A DNA stretch of 64,000 bases, taken from the NCBI GenBank assembly GCA_943788695.1, contig CALSRG010000001.1, positions 1-64,000 on the forward strand, given 5' to 3'. This document shows, in pieces, positions 1 through 10,047 of this stretch. The notes beneath the pieces are model-generated. The model worked only from the letters and a program-made list of their open reading frames with translations. It ran no database searches and was not told the DNA's origin. Position numbers and translations under genes: made by a program. The DNA comes from an uncultured Flavobacteriaceae bacterium (GTDB lineage: Bacteria; Bacteroidota; Bacteroidia; Flavobacteriales; Flavobacteriaceae). Numbering within the stretch: the first letter of the stretch is position 1; each line of letters starts with the position of its first letter.

Positions 1-2
1 AC

Positions 3-543
3 AAAGCATTAACTAAACAAGAATATTCTAACATTGAATTTTCAATTGTTCCCATTCGGTATGAAGATCGAATGGATATAATGAAATGGAGAAATGATCA
101 AATGTATCATTTGCGTCAGAATAAACATCTTACAATTGAAGACCAAGAAAATTACTTTGCCAACGTAGTTTCAAAACTTTTTGATGAAGAGCAACCCAAT
201 CAAATTCTATTTTCCTATTTAGAAAATGGTGTATGTATTGGTTATGGAGGTTTGGTGCACATCAATTGGATTGATAAAAATGCAGAGATATCCTTTTATC
301 ATGAATACAGCATTAGAAGCCAAAAGATTTAGTGAAGTTTGGCGTGCCTATTTGGGTTTATTGGAACAAATAGCTTTTGGAGATTTGAGTTTGCACAAAA
401 TATATACCTACGCTTATGATTTAAGACCGGATTTATATGATGTTTTTTTAAGTGAAGGTTTCAAAGAAGAGGCAAGATTAAAAGAACATTGTTTTTTTGA
501 AAACAAATTTATAGACGTAATAATACACAGTAAAATAAAATAA
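3..543 (+). pseudogene. GNAT-family N-acetyltransferase, 5' partial, one frameshift
   Basis: The reading frame is already open at base 3, so the true start may lie outside the window. The first part (frame of the ATG at 72) has the GNAT-like opening IVPIRYEDRMDIMKWRNDQ and ends early at 332. The following frame continues the same fold with NTALEAKRFSEVW (acetyl-CoA side) and FLSEGFKEEARLKEH, ending at 543. Removing one T from the run at 294-297 joins the two halves as NAEISFIMNTALEAK, a normal GNAT strand 4/5. It sits 2 bp before a PseH-like gene and probably acetylates an amino sugar nucleotide or is the C-terminal domain of a larger sugar enzyme. The family is well supported, the substrate is inferred. 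Whether the gene is really broken depends on the T run being correct. Confidence 0.7.
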
Positions 544-545
544 TT

Positions 546-1091
546 ATGGGTGACATTTCTTTAAAATTATTGGCATTTGATGATATTGAATTAGTTAGAA
601 ACTGGCGAAATAGTTCTGTTGTAGCCCCATATATGTATGACGAAACACATATTAGTAAAGAACATCAAATAAAATGGTTTGAAAAAATTAGTAATGAAAA
701 CTCTTCGGTATATTGGATTATTGAATATGGAGGAAAAAAACTTGGTTTAGCAAGTATAACAGCAATTGATAAAACATTAAGTAGCTGTTATTGGGCATTT
801 TATTTAGGTGATTTATCTGTTCGAGGTTCAGGAATTGGTGCCAAAGTCGAATATAATGTATTGCAATATGTTTTTAAAGAACTAAAACTAAATAAATTAC
901 GCTGTGAAGTTTTTGTGACTAATGACAAAATTATTAAAATGCACGAAAAATTTGGTTTTAGAAGAGAAGCATATTATCGCGAACATTGTGTGAAAAATAA
1001 TGAAAAATTAGATGTTGTTGGTTTAGCTATTTTATCAAGCGAGTGGTCGATATTAAGTAATATTATGAAAAACAAGATTTATGGAAAATAA
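546..1091 (+). CDS. pseH: PseH-like GNAT acetyltransferase (pseudaminic acid pathway)
   Basis: An intact 181-residue GNAT protein, the usual size for PseH, which N-acetylates UDP-4-amino-4,6-dideoxy-N-acetyl-altrosamine on the way to pseudaminic acid. Residues 1-25 hold the DDIELVRNWRN motif typical of this subgroup. YWAFYLGDLSVRGSGIGAK (about residues 82-100) is the acetyl-CoA pyrophosphate-binding loop, and MHEKFGFRREAYYREH near residue 138 is the conserved end of the fold. It overlaps the next gene by 11 bp and lies two genes upstream of a PseI homologue, which supports the PseH call over a generic RimJ/RimL-like acetyltransferase. No pseB, pseC, pseF or pseG is visible in the window, so they should lie upstream. 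Function is by family and context. Confidence 0.75.
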   Translation: MGDISLKLLAFDDIELVRNWRNSSVVAPYMYDETHISKEHQIKWFEKISNENSSVYWIIEYGGKKLGLASITAIDKTLSSCYWAFYLGDLSVRGSGIGAKVEYNVLQYVFKELKLNKLRCEVFVTNDKIIKMHEKFGFRREAYYREHCVKNNEKLDVVGLAILSSEWSILSNIMKNKIYGK

Positions 1092-1491
1092 AATATCGAT
1101 TGGAGATAAATTTGAATATAAATTTTCTTTTACCCAAGAAGATGTGATAAAATTCGCCGAAGCATCAGGAGATTTTAATCCAATTCACTTAGATGATGAA
1201 TTTGGTAGAAATTCAATTTTTAAGAAAAAAATAATTCACGGATTCCTCGGAGGAAGTGTTTTTTCAAAAGTATTTGGAACAATTTTTCCAGGCAATGGAA
1301 CAATATATTTAAAACAAGATTTAACTTTTTATAAACCAATGTTTACTCACAAAAATTATATTTCAAAATTCGAAGTAGTTGAAACAGAACCTATTAAAAA
1401 TAGGGCAGTAGTGACAACTTTCATTTTAAATGAAAATGATGAAATAGTCATAAAAGGAGAGGCATTGATTAAACATTCAAGCATTTATTAA
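1081..1491 (+). CDS. MaoC-like hot-dog dehydratase
   Basis: A 136-residue single-hot-dog protein of the MaoC/(R)-specific enoyl-CoA hydratase type. The hydratase motif is complete: FAEASGDFNPIHLD at about residues 23-36 contains the catalytic Asp and His, followed by KKIIHGFLGGS, the usual second signature. It overlaps pseH by 11 bp and ends 2 bp before pseI, so the three are translated as a tight unit. MaoC proteins occur in some sialic-acid-like sugar loci, where they are thought to supply or modify an acyl group added to the sugar. The enzyme family is clear. A role in acylating pseudaminic acid is inference from context only. Confidence 0.75.
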   Translation: MENKISIGDKFEYKFSFTQEDVIKFAEASGDFNPIHLDDEFGRNSIFKKKIIHGFLGGSVFSKVFGTIFPGNGTIYLKQDLTFYKPMFTHKNYISKFEVVETEPIKNRAVVTTFILNENDEIVIKGEALIKHSSIY

Positions 1492-1493
1492 TT

Positions 1494-2537
1494 ATGAAAA
1501 TTAAAGATTTTAATATTGGTCAGAATAATCCGGTTTTCATCATTGCCGAATTGTCTGCAAATCATGGAAATGATATTAATATTGTCAGAGAAACTATAAA
1601 GGCAGCCAAAAGAACAGGTGCTGATGCAATAAAGATTCAAACTTATACTGCGGATACAATTACAATTGATTCAAAAAACAAATATTTTAAAATTAATCAA
1701 GGGACATATTGGGACGGACAATACTTGTATGATTTATACAAAACTGCATCATTGCCTTGGGAATGGCATCCCGAAATATTTAAAGTTGCAAAAGAAGAAG
1801 GAATCCTTTGTTTCTCATCCCCATTTGATTCCACAGCTGTTGACTTATTAGAAAGTTTAAATAATCCTATATATAAAATTGCATCTTTTGAGATTACAGA
1901 CATTCCATTGATCGAATATATTGCTGGTAAAGGTAAGCCAATTATTATATCCACTGGGATCGCTGAAATTACTGATATTGAACTAGCTATAGAAACATGC
2001 AGAAAAGTAGGAAATAATGATATTACTATATTAAAATGTACTTCTGCATATCCTGCTGATCCAACTGATGCAAATTTATTAAACTATTCCAGACATTAAA
2101 TCAAGGTTTAGAGTAAAGGTTGGTCTTTCAGATCACACAATGGGTGTTGAAGGTCCTGTTTGTAGCAATAGCTTTAGGGGCAACCGTAATCGAGAAACAT
2201 TTTATTTTAGATAAAAACATAGGAGGGCCTGACGCCCATTTTTCTTTAGACGAAAAAGAGTTTACTGAGATGGTGAAAGCTGTAAGAATTGCAGAGCAGA
2301 TGTTGGGAAAGGTAGATTATGAAATGACAGAGAAAAAGAAAAAAAGTCGTCAATTCTCAAGGGTCTTTATTTATAATAGAGGATGTAAAATCAGGTGATA
2401 TAATTACCAAGGAAAATGTAAGAAGTATTCGCCCTGGATTTGGAATGCATCCTAAATACCTTTTTCAAATATTAGGAAAAAAATTTAATCAGGATCTTGA
2501 AAAAGGAACTCCAATGACTAAAGAAATTATTGAATAG
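1494..2537 (+). pseudogene. pseI: Pseudaminic acid synthase (NeuB family), three frameshifts
   Basis: PseI condenses 2,4-diacetamido-trideoxy-altrose with phosphoenolpyruvate to give pseudaminic acid. The first 195 residues are canonical: FIIAELSANHG, DAIKIQTYTADT, CFSSPFDSTAVDLLE, YKIASFEITD and KPIIISTGIA. The rest is spread over other frames: SDHTMGVEGP, ALGATVIEKHFILD and GGPDAHFSLD, then a C-terminal antifreeze-like (SAF) domain with SIRPGFGMHP ending at 2537. Deleting one base in each of three runs (AAA 2081-2083, TTT 2159-2161, GGG 2361-2363) restores about 346 residues, the normal family length. No catalytic region is missing. Either three sequencing indels or true decay explains it, and the repeated homopolymer context makes error a serious possibility. 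Confidence 0.8.
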
Positions 2538-2546
2538 TAAAAGAAA

Positions 2547-3485
2547 ATGAAAAAAATACTTGTTACAGGTGGCTCAGGTTTTGTTGGTTCGCACTTATGC
2601 AGAAGATTACTTAAGGAAGGAAATGAAGTTATTTGTCTAGATAATTTTTTTACTGGGAATAAAAAAAATATACTTGATTTAATTAAAAATCCATTTTTTG
2701 AATTGGTGCGTCACGATATATGTGAGCCATATTTTGCAGAGGTAGATGAGATATACAATTTAGCATGCCCAGCATCTCCTGTTCATTATCAGTATAACCC
2801 TATAAAAACAATGAAGACTTCTGTATTAGGAGCAATAAATACTTTGGGGTTAGCTAAAAGAGTAAAAGCTAAAATTCTTCAAGCAAGTACAAGTGAGGTT
2901 TATGGTGACCCAAAAGTACATCCGCAAGAAGAAAATTACTGGGGGCATGTAAATCCAATTGGAATTAGATCCTGTTATGATGAAGGTAAAAGATGTGCTG
3001 AAACAATATTTATGGATTACAACAGACAAAATGATGTAGAAGTTAAAATAATACGAATATTTAATACTTATGGTCCGAATATGCATCCTGAAGATGGAAG
3101 GGTTGTTTCTAATTTTATAGTGCAAGCCCTTAAGGGAGAGAATATAACAATATATGGAGATGGATCACAAACAAGGTCTTTTCAGTACGTTGACGATTTG
3201 GTAGAAGGGATGATAAGAATGATGAATTCTGTTTCAAACTTTACTGGTCCAGTTAATATTGGTAATCCTGTAGAATTTACAATGATCGCTTTAGCAGATT
3301 TAATCATTAAACTCACGTCATCTAATTCTAAATTAGTTTTTCTTCCACTTCCAAGTGACGATCCAAAACAAAGAAAACCTGATATTAGTTTAGCTTATGA
3401 AAATTTGAATAAATGGGAGCCTAAAGTTAAGTTAGAAGAAGGTCTTTTAGTTACGATAGAATATTTTAAATCAATTTTAAAATAA
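2547..3485 (+). CDS. UDP-glucuronate decarboxylase (UDP-xylose synthase)
   Basis: An intact 312-residue extended short-chain dehydrogenase/reductase. The NAD-binding motif [10 protein letters not shown] is at residues 8-17, STSEVYGDP near residue 113, and the catalytic YDEGKR (YxxxK) near residue 143. [21 protein letters not shown] and [17 protein letters not shown] are typical of the UXS subgroup, which oxidises UDP-glucuronate, decarboxylates it and reduces the product to UDP-xylose. It would supply a pentose or a derived 4-keto sugar for the glycan made by this locus. It lies 9 bp after pseI and 14 bp before the flippase. Confidence is high for the family and good for the reaction. Confidence 0.88.
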   Translation: MKKILVTGGSGFVGSHLCRRLLKEGNEVICLDNFFTGNKKNILDLIKNPFFELVRHDICEPYFAEVDEIYNLACPASPVHYQYNPIKTMKTSVLGAINTLGLAKRVKAKILQASTSEVYGDPKVHPQEENYWGHVNPIGIRSCYDEGKRCAETIFMDYNRQNDVEVKIIRIFNTYGPNMHPEDGRVVSNFIVQALKGENITIYGDGSQTRSFQYVDDLVEGMIRMMNSVSNFTGPVNIGNPVEFTMIALADLIIKLTSSNSKLVFLPLPSDDPKQRKPDISLAYENLNKWEPKVKLEEGLLVTIEYFKSILK

Positions 3486-3499
3486 TGAATATTCAATAA

Positions 3500-4784
3500 T
3501 TGAGATCACACAAGGCAATAATTAATTATGTATTTGCAGCATTTATAGCTCAGGGAAGTTATTTTATTTTAATTCCTATTATTATCAACTTTCTTGGAGA
3601 AGAAGCACTTGCTGATATTGAGTTGTTTAATGTTTATGCTAATTTGCTTTTTCAAGTTTTTGGCTTAAATATTTGTTCTGCAGTAACCAAGTATAAATAT
3701 GAATCCAAAGATAATATTGATTATTTAGAGTTTAGTTCTAATATATATGCGTTCGGAATATTGATGTCATTATTTTCTTGTCTATTTTCTTTTTTAATTA
3801 TTTTTTTTCAACCAAGTTATTGGAAACTTAGTACTTCATTAACTGCACTCTTGCCACTCGCTGTTTTTTTTTCTTTTTTCAAATTTTTGGATTCAAAATT
3901 ATTTTGTGACCTTAAAAAAAGTAATTAAATACAGAAATTATCAAATTTTAATTGGTTTTGTTAAAATATTTTCCATTGTATTAATTGTTTTTCTATTAGA
4001 TAGATTAGATTCATTTTCAAAAATTTTATCAGAATTTTTAATTTTAGCTCTTCTTTCAATATTTTTTGTTTGTTCAGAGAAGATTCAAATAAAAGTTTAT
4101 AGATTTAAATCTGATATTAAAAGAGCTCTTAAATTTTCATCTCCACTTGTTTTATATGTAATAGTAAATAATTTATTAAATTATTCGGATCAACTCTTTA
4201 TCTCTAATTATTTTGAAAAAATTGATCTAGCTATATATAGTTTAGGATATAGAGTGGGAATGATAATCCTTATTTTCTATGTGTCAATTGCAAATTATTA
4301 TTCAATTAATTTTTATGAAAATTTTGAAAACCAAAACAAAAACAAAAATAATACAATAAATATAATTGCATTATTATTTGTAGCCTCAATAACACTGATT
4401 TTTCTCAGCTCATATTATATTGAATATTCATCTCAATGGAGTGGTTATAAACTAAATTTAGCACTTAAAATAAATAAATTAATTATTTTTTCATATTTTA
4501 TTAATTCTATATTTTTATTGTATTCTAGAGAGTTGTTTTATGAAGGGAAAACATTTAGGATTAGTTTGTTAGTTATTATATGTGCATTTTTAAACATTGT
4601 TTTAAATTTCTTTTTTTTAAAGTCATCGGGAATTATAATGGCAGCATATACTACACTAATATCATACGCTCTTCTTGCCCTGCTTAGTATTATTCTAATG
4701 CTTAAAAGCAATAGAAAAATTAATTCTCAAATAATAATTGTATTTATATTATTTGTTTTTTTGTTTTATCTAATTATTTTCTAA
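3500..4784 (+). pseudogene. wzx: Wzx-type oligosaccharide flippase, frameshift in an A7 run
   Basis: A polytopic membrane protein of the MATE/Wzx superfamily, which flips lipid-linked oligosaccharide across the inner membrane. The first frame (3500-3928) gives about four hydrophobic helices and the second (to 4784) the rest, including the polar segment NYSDQLFISNYFEKIDLAIYS found in flippases. Removing one A from the seven-A run at 3914-3920 fuses them as LFCDLKKVIKYRNYQ, giving 428 residues, the usual length. The apparent start is a TTG at 3500, since an in-frame ATG at 3485 is followed by a stop codon three codons later. An A7 tract is also a slippery sequence, so a small amount of full-length protein by slippage cannot be excluded. 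Confidence 0.72.
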
Positions 4785-5015
4785 AACAACGATTCTTAAG
4801 AAAAAAAACTATTGGAAGTAACTTTAATAATTTTTTTGATGATTAAAAAGTTTCTCAAACATATATCTAATAATATTCTATCTTAATAAAATATAAAAAA
4901 AGTAAATTATTTTGGAATTTTTTGATATCAACCGAAAAAAACTGCACAACACGTTCTAATTTTTATTTTTTAATTAAAACTATATATAACCATTATAATC
5001 ATTAGAAATACTTAA

Positions 5016-6164
5016 ATGTCGGTCAGAATTAAAAACACATTTTTATTTATATTAGGAGTAATATTAGCATTTAATTTAATGTTGATAAACTATTTAGGTG
5101 ATTTTAATGAGGGTTCAATTGATTCCGAAGGAGGTATTAAAATTATATTGAAAATTATTTCTATTTCCCTTATTTGTTCATTTTTCAATGTGAATAAATA
5201 TGTTATTAAATCAAATTATCTTTTTATTTGTTTTTTTTTGATAGGGGGTTTTCTAGTTTGTTTACGTTTTCCTTATTTTGAATCTAGGGATAATATGTTT
5301 TTAAACACTTTTATAGCGTTACCTATATTATTTGGAATAGGTCCCTCAACTTATGAAGATTTTAAAAAATTTGATATACTACTTCTCTGGTTGTTTTGTT
5401 TTTGGATATTTCTGGATTCTTTTTTTTATTTATCAGGAAGTTCACTCTGGTATAACAAAGCCTTTATTGGAGGAATAGGCAATCCAAGTTCTTATGGTTT
5501 TTTACTTATTTATATTTTTGAAATTTCGAGTTTAGAAATCAAAAATAAACGTTTTCGTTTTTTTATAAGATTACTCATATTTACATCAATACTTTTGTCT
5601 CAAGCATTAATGCCTATTTTAGTATTTATATTAATTCAATTTATTAAGCTTAATAAAAAAATCATCTTTCTAACATTAATAATTCTATTTTTTATTAGTT
5701 CTCAAATAGATTTATTAATAGATTTTTTACCTGATGAACACTGGAAATTTAAATTAGTATCATTAATTGATTTTTTAAAAACTTCAGATATATCAAATGC
5801 TTCATTAAGTATTTCTACAAGAATAGAGTTTTTTGAAGGGGTTAAATTGTTGAATTCAGATATTTTAACCTTCCTTTTCGGAAACGTAAATAATACCTAT
5901 TATAATTCTGGAGATAGTCAATATGTTACATACATAACTAGTTTTGGGGTTCCCCTTTTTTTATTATTTATTTTATTCCTTATTAAATTATATGTTAAGG
6001 CTAAAAGTAGTTCATTAAAATATTTTGGTCTGTCTTTAGTTTTAATTTTTTTTACCAATAGAATTCTTGATTATTGGCCAATAGCAATAATAATTTTTAT
6101 TTATATAAATAGAGTAAACTATGAACATAGGAATAATAAACAGTTTTTCTCACAGACCTCATAA
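5016..6164 (+). CDS. wzy: O-antigen/capsule polymerase (Wzy-like) membrane protein
   Basis: An intact 382-residue, strongly hydrophobic protein with about ten to twelve predicted membrane helices and a larger extracytoplasmic loop around residues 255-310 (TRIEFFEGVKLLNSD... GDSQYVTYITSFGVP). This architecture, length and position between a flippase and glycosyltransferases are typical of Wzy polymerases, which join repeat units on the outer face of the inner membrane. Wzy proteins share little sequence, so the call rests on topology and context. The 230 bp before it are very AT-rich and hold no gene, and may contain a separate promoter. Its 3' end overlaps the next gene by 44 bp. Confidence 0.72.
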   Translation: MSVRIKNTFLFILGVILAFNLMLINYLGDFNEGSIDSEGGIKIILKIISISLICSFFNVNKYVIKSNYLFICFFLIGGFLVCLRFPYFESRDNMFLNTFIALPILFGIGPSTYEDFKKFDILLLWLFCFWIFLDSFFYLSGSSLWYNKAFIGGIGNPSSYGFLLIYIFEISSLEIKNKRFRFFIRLLIFTSILLSQALMPILVFILIQFIKLNKKIIFLTLIILFFISSQIDLLIDFLPDEHWKFKLVSLIDFLKTSDISNASLSISTRIEFFEGVKLLNSDILTFLFGNVNNTYYNSGDSQYVTYITSFGVPLFLLFILFLIKLYVKAKSSSLKYFGLSLVLIFFTNRILDYWPIAIIIFIYINRVNYEHRNNKQFFSQTS

Positions 6165-7678
6165 TCAACATTTGGCATATCTCGGTGCCATGTTGTCTAA
6201 ACTAAATCATAATGTACTTTATGCGAATTGTTCTGGAGGTTCGGACTCCTGTAACACGCTGATCACAAAAAAAAATATTGAATAACAAGCTTTTAACTTG
6301 TTTTGTTTGTAAAGAATTTGGTTTAAAATCTGTTGTAAATTCGAAAGTAACAGGTTTAAGCCCTAACAATATAAATAAAAATTGTGATCATAAAGATATC
6401 GCATTGTCTACTCTTTTTACATCTACAAGAACTGAAACACCAGATGAAATTAAAAACATTAAAGAACATCAAGAATTTTTAAAACTCACAAATTCGTGTT
6501 TTGCTTATTATAATTCAGTTAAAGAATGGGTAAGTAATAATGATATTGATATGGTTTTTGGTTATAATGGAAGAATAGATCTCATGCGCGCTGCGAGGTT
6601 AGCTGTAATGGATATAAATAAAATATTTTGGACAGTAGAAAGACCTTGGTTTGGTAAAGGGTTGTTGATAATACCTAATGAAGGTCCATTAGGGACAATT
6701 TCTTTAGAAAAAATAACTAAGTTATTTATTGATAAGCCTTTGAATTATGATCAGATATTTCAAGCTGTTGAACCAATGGCAAAAAGAAGGTTACAACTAA
6801 ATAAATCGGAGTTTATGAATTTTAATAAAGGTCATGATTTAATAGACTGGAATGAAATTAACCCAAATGGTGAGTATAAATATTTAGTTTTACCTTCTAG
6901 TCGAATGGAACATATCAGTGAATTCGATTATGGAAAAGATGCTTGGTCACATCCTTTAGATGGAATAGAAAAATTAATATATAATAAAATAATCAACCCC
7001 GAGGATTTAATCATTCGTTTTCATCCAATTTGGGATGTTAAAATCCATAACAAAGATGCTACATCTTGTATAGATTATTATATTTCTTTTTGTGAAAGAT
7101 ATCAAATTAAATTTATTCGAGAATTCGAAAAAATATCAACTTCTTATTTAATAAATCAAGCAGATATAATATTATTAAATGGAGGATCCTCATTTTTTGA
7201 GGCATCTATTATTGGAAAGCCTATTGTGAGTTTAGCAAAATCTTTTTATGATGTTTCTAATTATCAATATGATTTGCACAATATTTCACAACTCAACAGT
7301 ATAAACTTTTCAGAAATTAGAAATAATAAGTTGAAAAAAGAAAATATTAGAACAGCTCTGAGGTTTCTGTATCTTTTTCAATTTCGATACCATCAATTCT
7401 CTAACGATGTACTTCATGTAAACTCCTATGACCCTCTATTTAAATTTTCTGATTCTTCTCTTTTTCAATTAAGTAAATTAGTAAAAGATGGCACTTTAAT
7501 TGCCTCTGACCTGTCGTGTTCTGAAAATCAAAATGATGAAAATAAATTTATAGACAAAATATTCAATGATACTTTTGATTGGTCTGATGCAATTGATAAT
7601 TCAGAAAATTTGAATAATTTTAATAAAATAAAACCTAATTCTATTATAAAAAGACTAGTTTTTAATTATGGAAAATAA
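6121..7678 (+). pseudogene. Capsule-type glycosyltransferase, frameshift in an A9 run
   Basis: The first frame starts at the ATG at 6121 (MNIGIINSFSHRPHNQHLAYLG, then about 25 more codons) and stops after a nine-A run. The second frame (from 6278) runs to 7678. Removing one A from 6267-6275 joins them into 518 residues. The N-terminus resembles the first strand of a GT-B glycosyltransferase or capsule synthesis protein, and the C-terminal part has IIRFHPIWDV and ADIILLNGGSSFFEASIIGKP, the nucleotide-binding pattern seen in capsule polysaccharide synthesis proteins. It overlaps the Wzy-like gene by 44 bp and the GT2 gene by 11 bp. Donor and acceptor are unknown. The family call is moderate, while the frameshift is directly visible. 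Confidence 0.65.
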
Positions 7679-8450
7679 ATTAGTTTCAGTTATTATTCCA
7701 TGCTATAATGCTGAGGAATATATTTTAGACACAGTTAATACTGTACTAAATCAGACTTATAGAAATATAGAAATAATAGTAATTGACGACTGTTCTTCAG
7801 ATAATACTAATATCGTTTTGAATGATTTAATTCAGAAAGGAAAAATTAAATTTCACAGATTATTAGAGAATTATGGTGGCCCCTCTAAACCTAGAAATAT
7901 CGGAATTAGTATGGCTACGGGAAGTTGGATTGCTTTTCTTGATGCGGATGATTTATGGCACCCGAATAAATTGGAAATACAGATTAAGAATCTAATTGAG
8001 TACGATTATAAGTTTTGTTGTACTAATAAATTTGATTTTACAAACCTTACTGACTTAAGTACGAATAATACTGTATTTGGATTTTGGAAAATTTCTTATA
8101 TAACCATTTTATTAAAAGATTTTATTCCCACCTCCAGTGTTATCATCAACTCTGATATTCTTAAAGAATTAAAATTTAACGAATCAAAAAGCTTAATTTC
8201 TGTTGAAGATTATGATCTATGGATGAGGGTTATTAAAAATGGGAACAATTGTTTAAAATTAAAATCATATTTAACTTATTACAGAATATCTGAAAATCAA
8301 ATTTCAAAAAATAAATTTCAAAGAATTAAATTATTTTTTTTAATGTTTAAGAATCATTTTCAAAATTATAAACCTCTAAATATTATTCTAGGAGTATTCT
8401 TTACATTTACTCATTATTTAATAACCTTAATACAAATTTTTTTTAAATGA
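7668..8450 (+). CDS. Family 2 glycosyltransferase
   Basis: An intact 260-residue GT-A enzyme. VSVIIPCYNAEEYILDTVNT opens the nucleotide-binding domain, IIVIDDCSSDNT carries the first acidic pair, GGPSKPRNIGISMATG is the conserved central loop, and AFLDADDLWHP (about residues 88-98) has the DxD metal-binding motif. ISVEDYDLWMRVIKNG is the usual catalytic-base region. The last 35 residues are hydrophobic and may bind the membrane. It adds one sugar to the growing lipid-linked repeat, with donor unknown. It overlaps its upstream neighbour by 11 bp and the next gene by 4 bp, which indicates one operon. Confidence 0.88.
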   Translation: MENKLVSVIIPCYNAEEYILDTVNTVLNQTYRNIEIIVIDDCSSDNTNIVLNDLIQKGKIKFHRLLENYGGPSKPRNIGISMATGSWIAFLDADDLWHPNKLEIQIKNLIEYDYKFCCTNKFDFTNLTDLSTNNTVFGFWKISYITILLKDFIPTSSVIINSDILKELKFNESKSLISVEDYDLWMRVIKNGNNCLKLKSYLTYYRISENQISKNKFQRIKLFFLMFKNHFQNYKPLNIILGVFFTFTHYLITLIQIFFK

Positions 8451-9752
8451 AAACTAAAACTATCTTACTTAGTTTAAACGAGCTTAATTTTGATTATCTA
8501 AAGTTTTATATAAGTAAAGGTTTGTTACCTAATTTTAAAAAAATATTTGAAATACAACCTCCTATTGAAACAGTTTCAGAAAATGAGTATAAACTTTTAG
8601 AACCATGGGTGCAATGGGTAACTATCCATTCAGGGAAAAGTTATAAAGAGCATAGTATTTTTCGTTTAGGAGACATTGTCAATAACCCTGAACTTTCTCA
8701 GATATTTGAGGAGTTAGAAGCTGAAGGGTCTTTCTGTTGGGGCGGTCTCTCCTTTTAATGCTGAGAACCGTTTGAATAATCCAGCTTTTTTCGTTCCAGA
8801 TCCTTGGACCAAAACTCAACCTTTTGGTAATTGGATTGTTAAGGCCTTATATCAAGCAGTGCATCAGTCTGTAAATGATAATGCTAAATCAGAATTAAAT
8901 TTTAAATCATTAATTTCATTGGGTTTAGGATTTTTATTGTATGTCCCTTTACTTAGATGGTTACATTATATAAAAACAATTTTTAACTTAAAGAAGCCTG
9001 GTAGCTAAGGCAATAATACTGGATAGTTTGTTGGCTGACATTCATCTAACTCTATGGAAAAAGCACAAGCCAGATTTTTCAAGTTTATTTTTAAATTCAG
9101 GAGCTCATATACAGCATCATTATTTATTTAATTCAAAGGCATATGCAGGAATTATCAAAAATCCAGAATGGTATTGTCCAAAAGATTATGATCCATTAAT
9201 TCATATCCTATTGGAATATGACAAACAGATCGGTAAGTTATTGAGCAAAAAGATGCTAAAATAATAATAGCAACCGGTCTACATCAACAACCACATGAGC
9301 ATTTAACATTTTACTGGCGTCTTAAAGAGCATGTTAAGTTTGCTGAGATGATTGGTAGTTAAAAACTTCTCGGAAATTTTACCAAGAATGTCTAGAGATT
9401 TTTTAGTGAAATTTCATAACGAGGATGATGCCTTAAATGCAGAAAATTTGTTAAATAGTTTTTATGCTTCTCTAGATGATCATTAAAATATTTGAGGTAG
9501 ATAATAGAGGTACAAGTTTATTTGTTGAGTTAGTTTATCCGAATGATATTACGATGAATGATTCAATTTATTCAAAAGAATCAAATTTAAAATTAGAAAA
9601 TTTAAATCGTATTTAGCGTTTGTTGCTATAAAAAATGGTGAGCATAATGGGATAGGTTATGTAACTTCTAATTTTGATTTGAAAACAGAGAAGCAAATTA
9701 AGTTAACAATTTGAAATCAATAATTAAGAAAGTAGCATTATCTGAAAATTAA
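8447..9752 (+). pseudogene. Alkaline-phosphatase-superfamily phosphodiesterase-like protein, many frameshifts
   Basis: A gene of about 435 codons broken by at least seven small indels. The first frame opens MKTKTILLSLNELNFDYLKF and reaches the conserved WVQWVTIHSGKSYKEHSIF, where families of this fold carry the metal-bound Ser/Thr. Further pieces in other frames read NPAFFVPDPWTKTQPFGNW, HKPDFSSLFLNSGAHIQHHY, IIIATGLHQQPHEH and FHNEDDALNAE, in the right order for one protein, ending at the stop at 9750-9752. The visible indels include both insertions (for example T at 8731-8733 and T near 9006) and deletions (near 9240 and 9612). That mixture, unlike the single-base gains upstream, looks like true decay. 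The role in the glycan locus (perhaps adding or removing a phospho-substituent) is inference. Confidence 0.6.
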
Positions 9753-9758
9753 TTAACT

Positions 9759-10047
9759 ATGCCATTCGATCCAAATTCAGCAAAGAAAGCAGGTAAAAAA
9801 TCTAAAAGAGGACCTGCAAAAAAAGAAGGACCTTCCATTAAAGAAAAGATGGAAATGCTCTATGAAAAAGTGCTGGATGATCTGCTCATAAACCAAGAAA
9901 AACTAACAAAAACAGAACGGGTATAAGCTCTTTGTAACACTCTCTAATTATATCTTCCCAAAAACAAAGTCTGTACGAGACAAGTTCACATTAGATAAGC
10001 TTAAAGAAAATATACACGATTGGGATTCCATTGACCCTACCAAATAA
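9759..10047 (+). pseudogene. Small conserved-type basic protein next to an integrase, frameshifted
   Basis: The ATG at 9759 opens 55 codons (MPFDPNSAKKAGKKSKRGPA...) ending at 9926. Skipping one T at about 9924 continues as KLFVTLSNYIFPKTKSVRDKF to the stop at 10045-10047, giving about 95 residues. The N-terminus is Lys-rich, the rest looks helical. The gene is convergent with the decayed integrase and their 3' ends overlap by 11 bp. I do not recognise a named family. The arrangement suggests it travels with the integrase. Function unknown. Confidence 0.5.

Noticed and set aside
3914..3920. Programmed frameshift in wzx at the A7 run
   Set aside because: The same +1 type occurs at five other runs in neighbouring genes that do not need two products, so error or decay is simpler.
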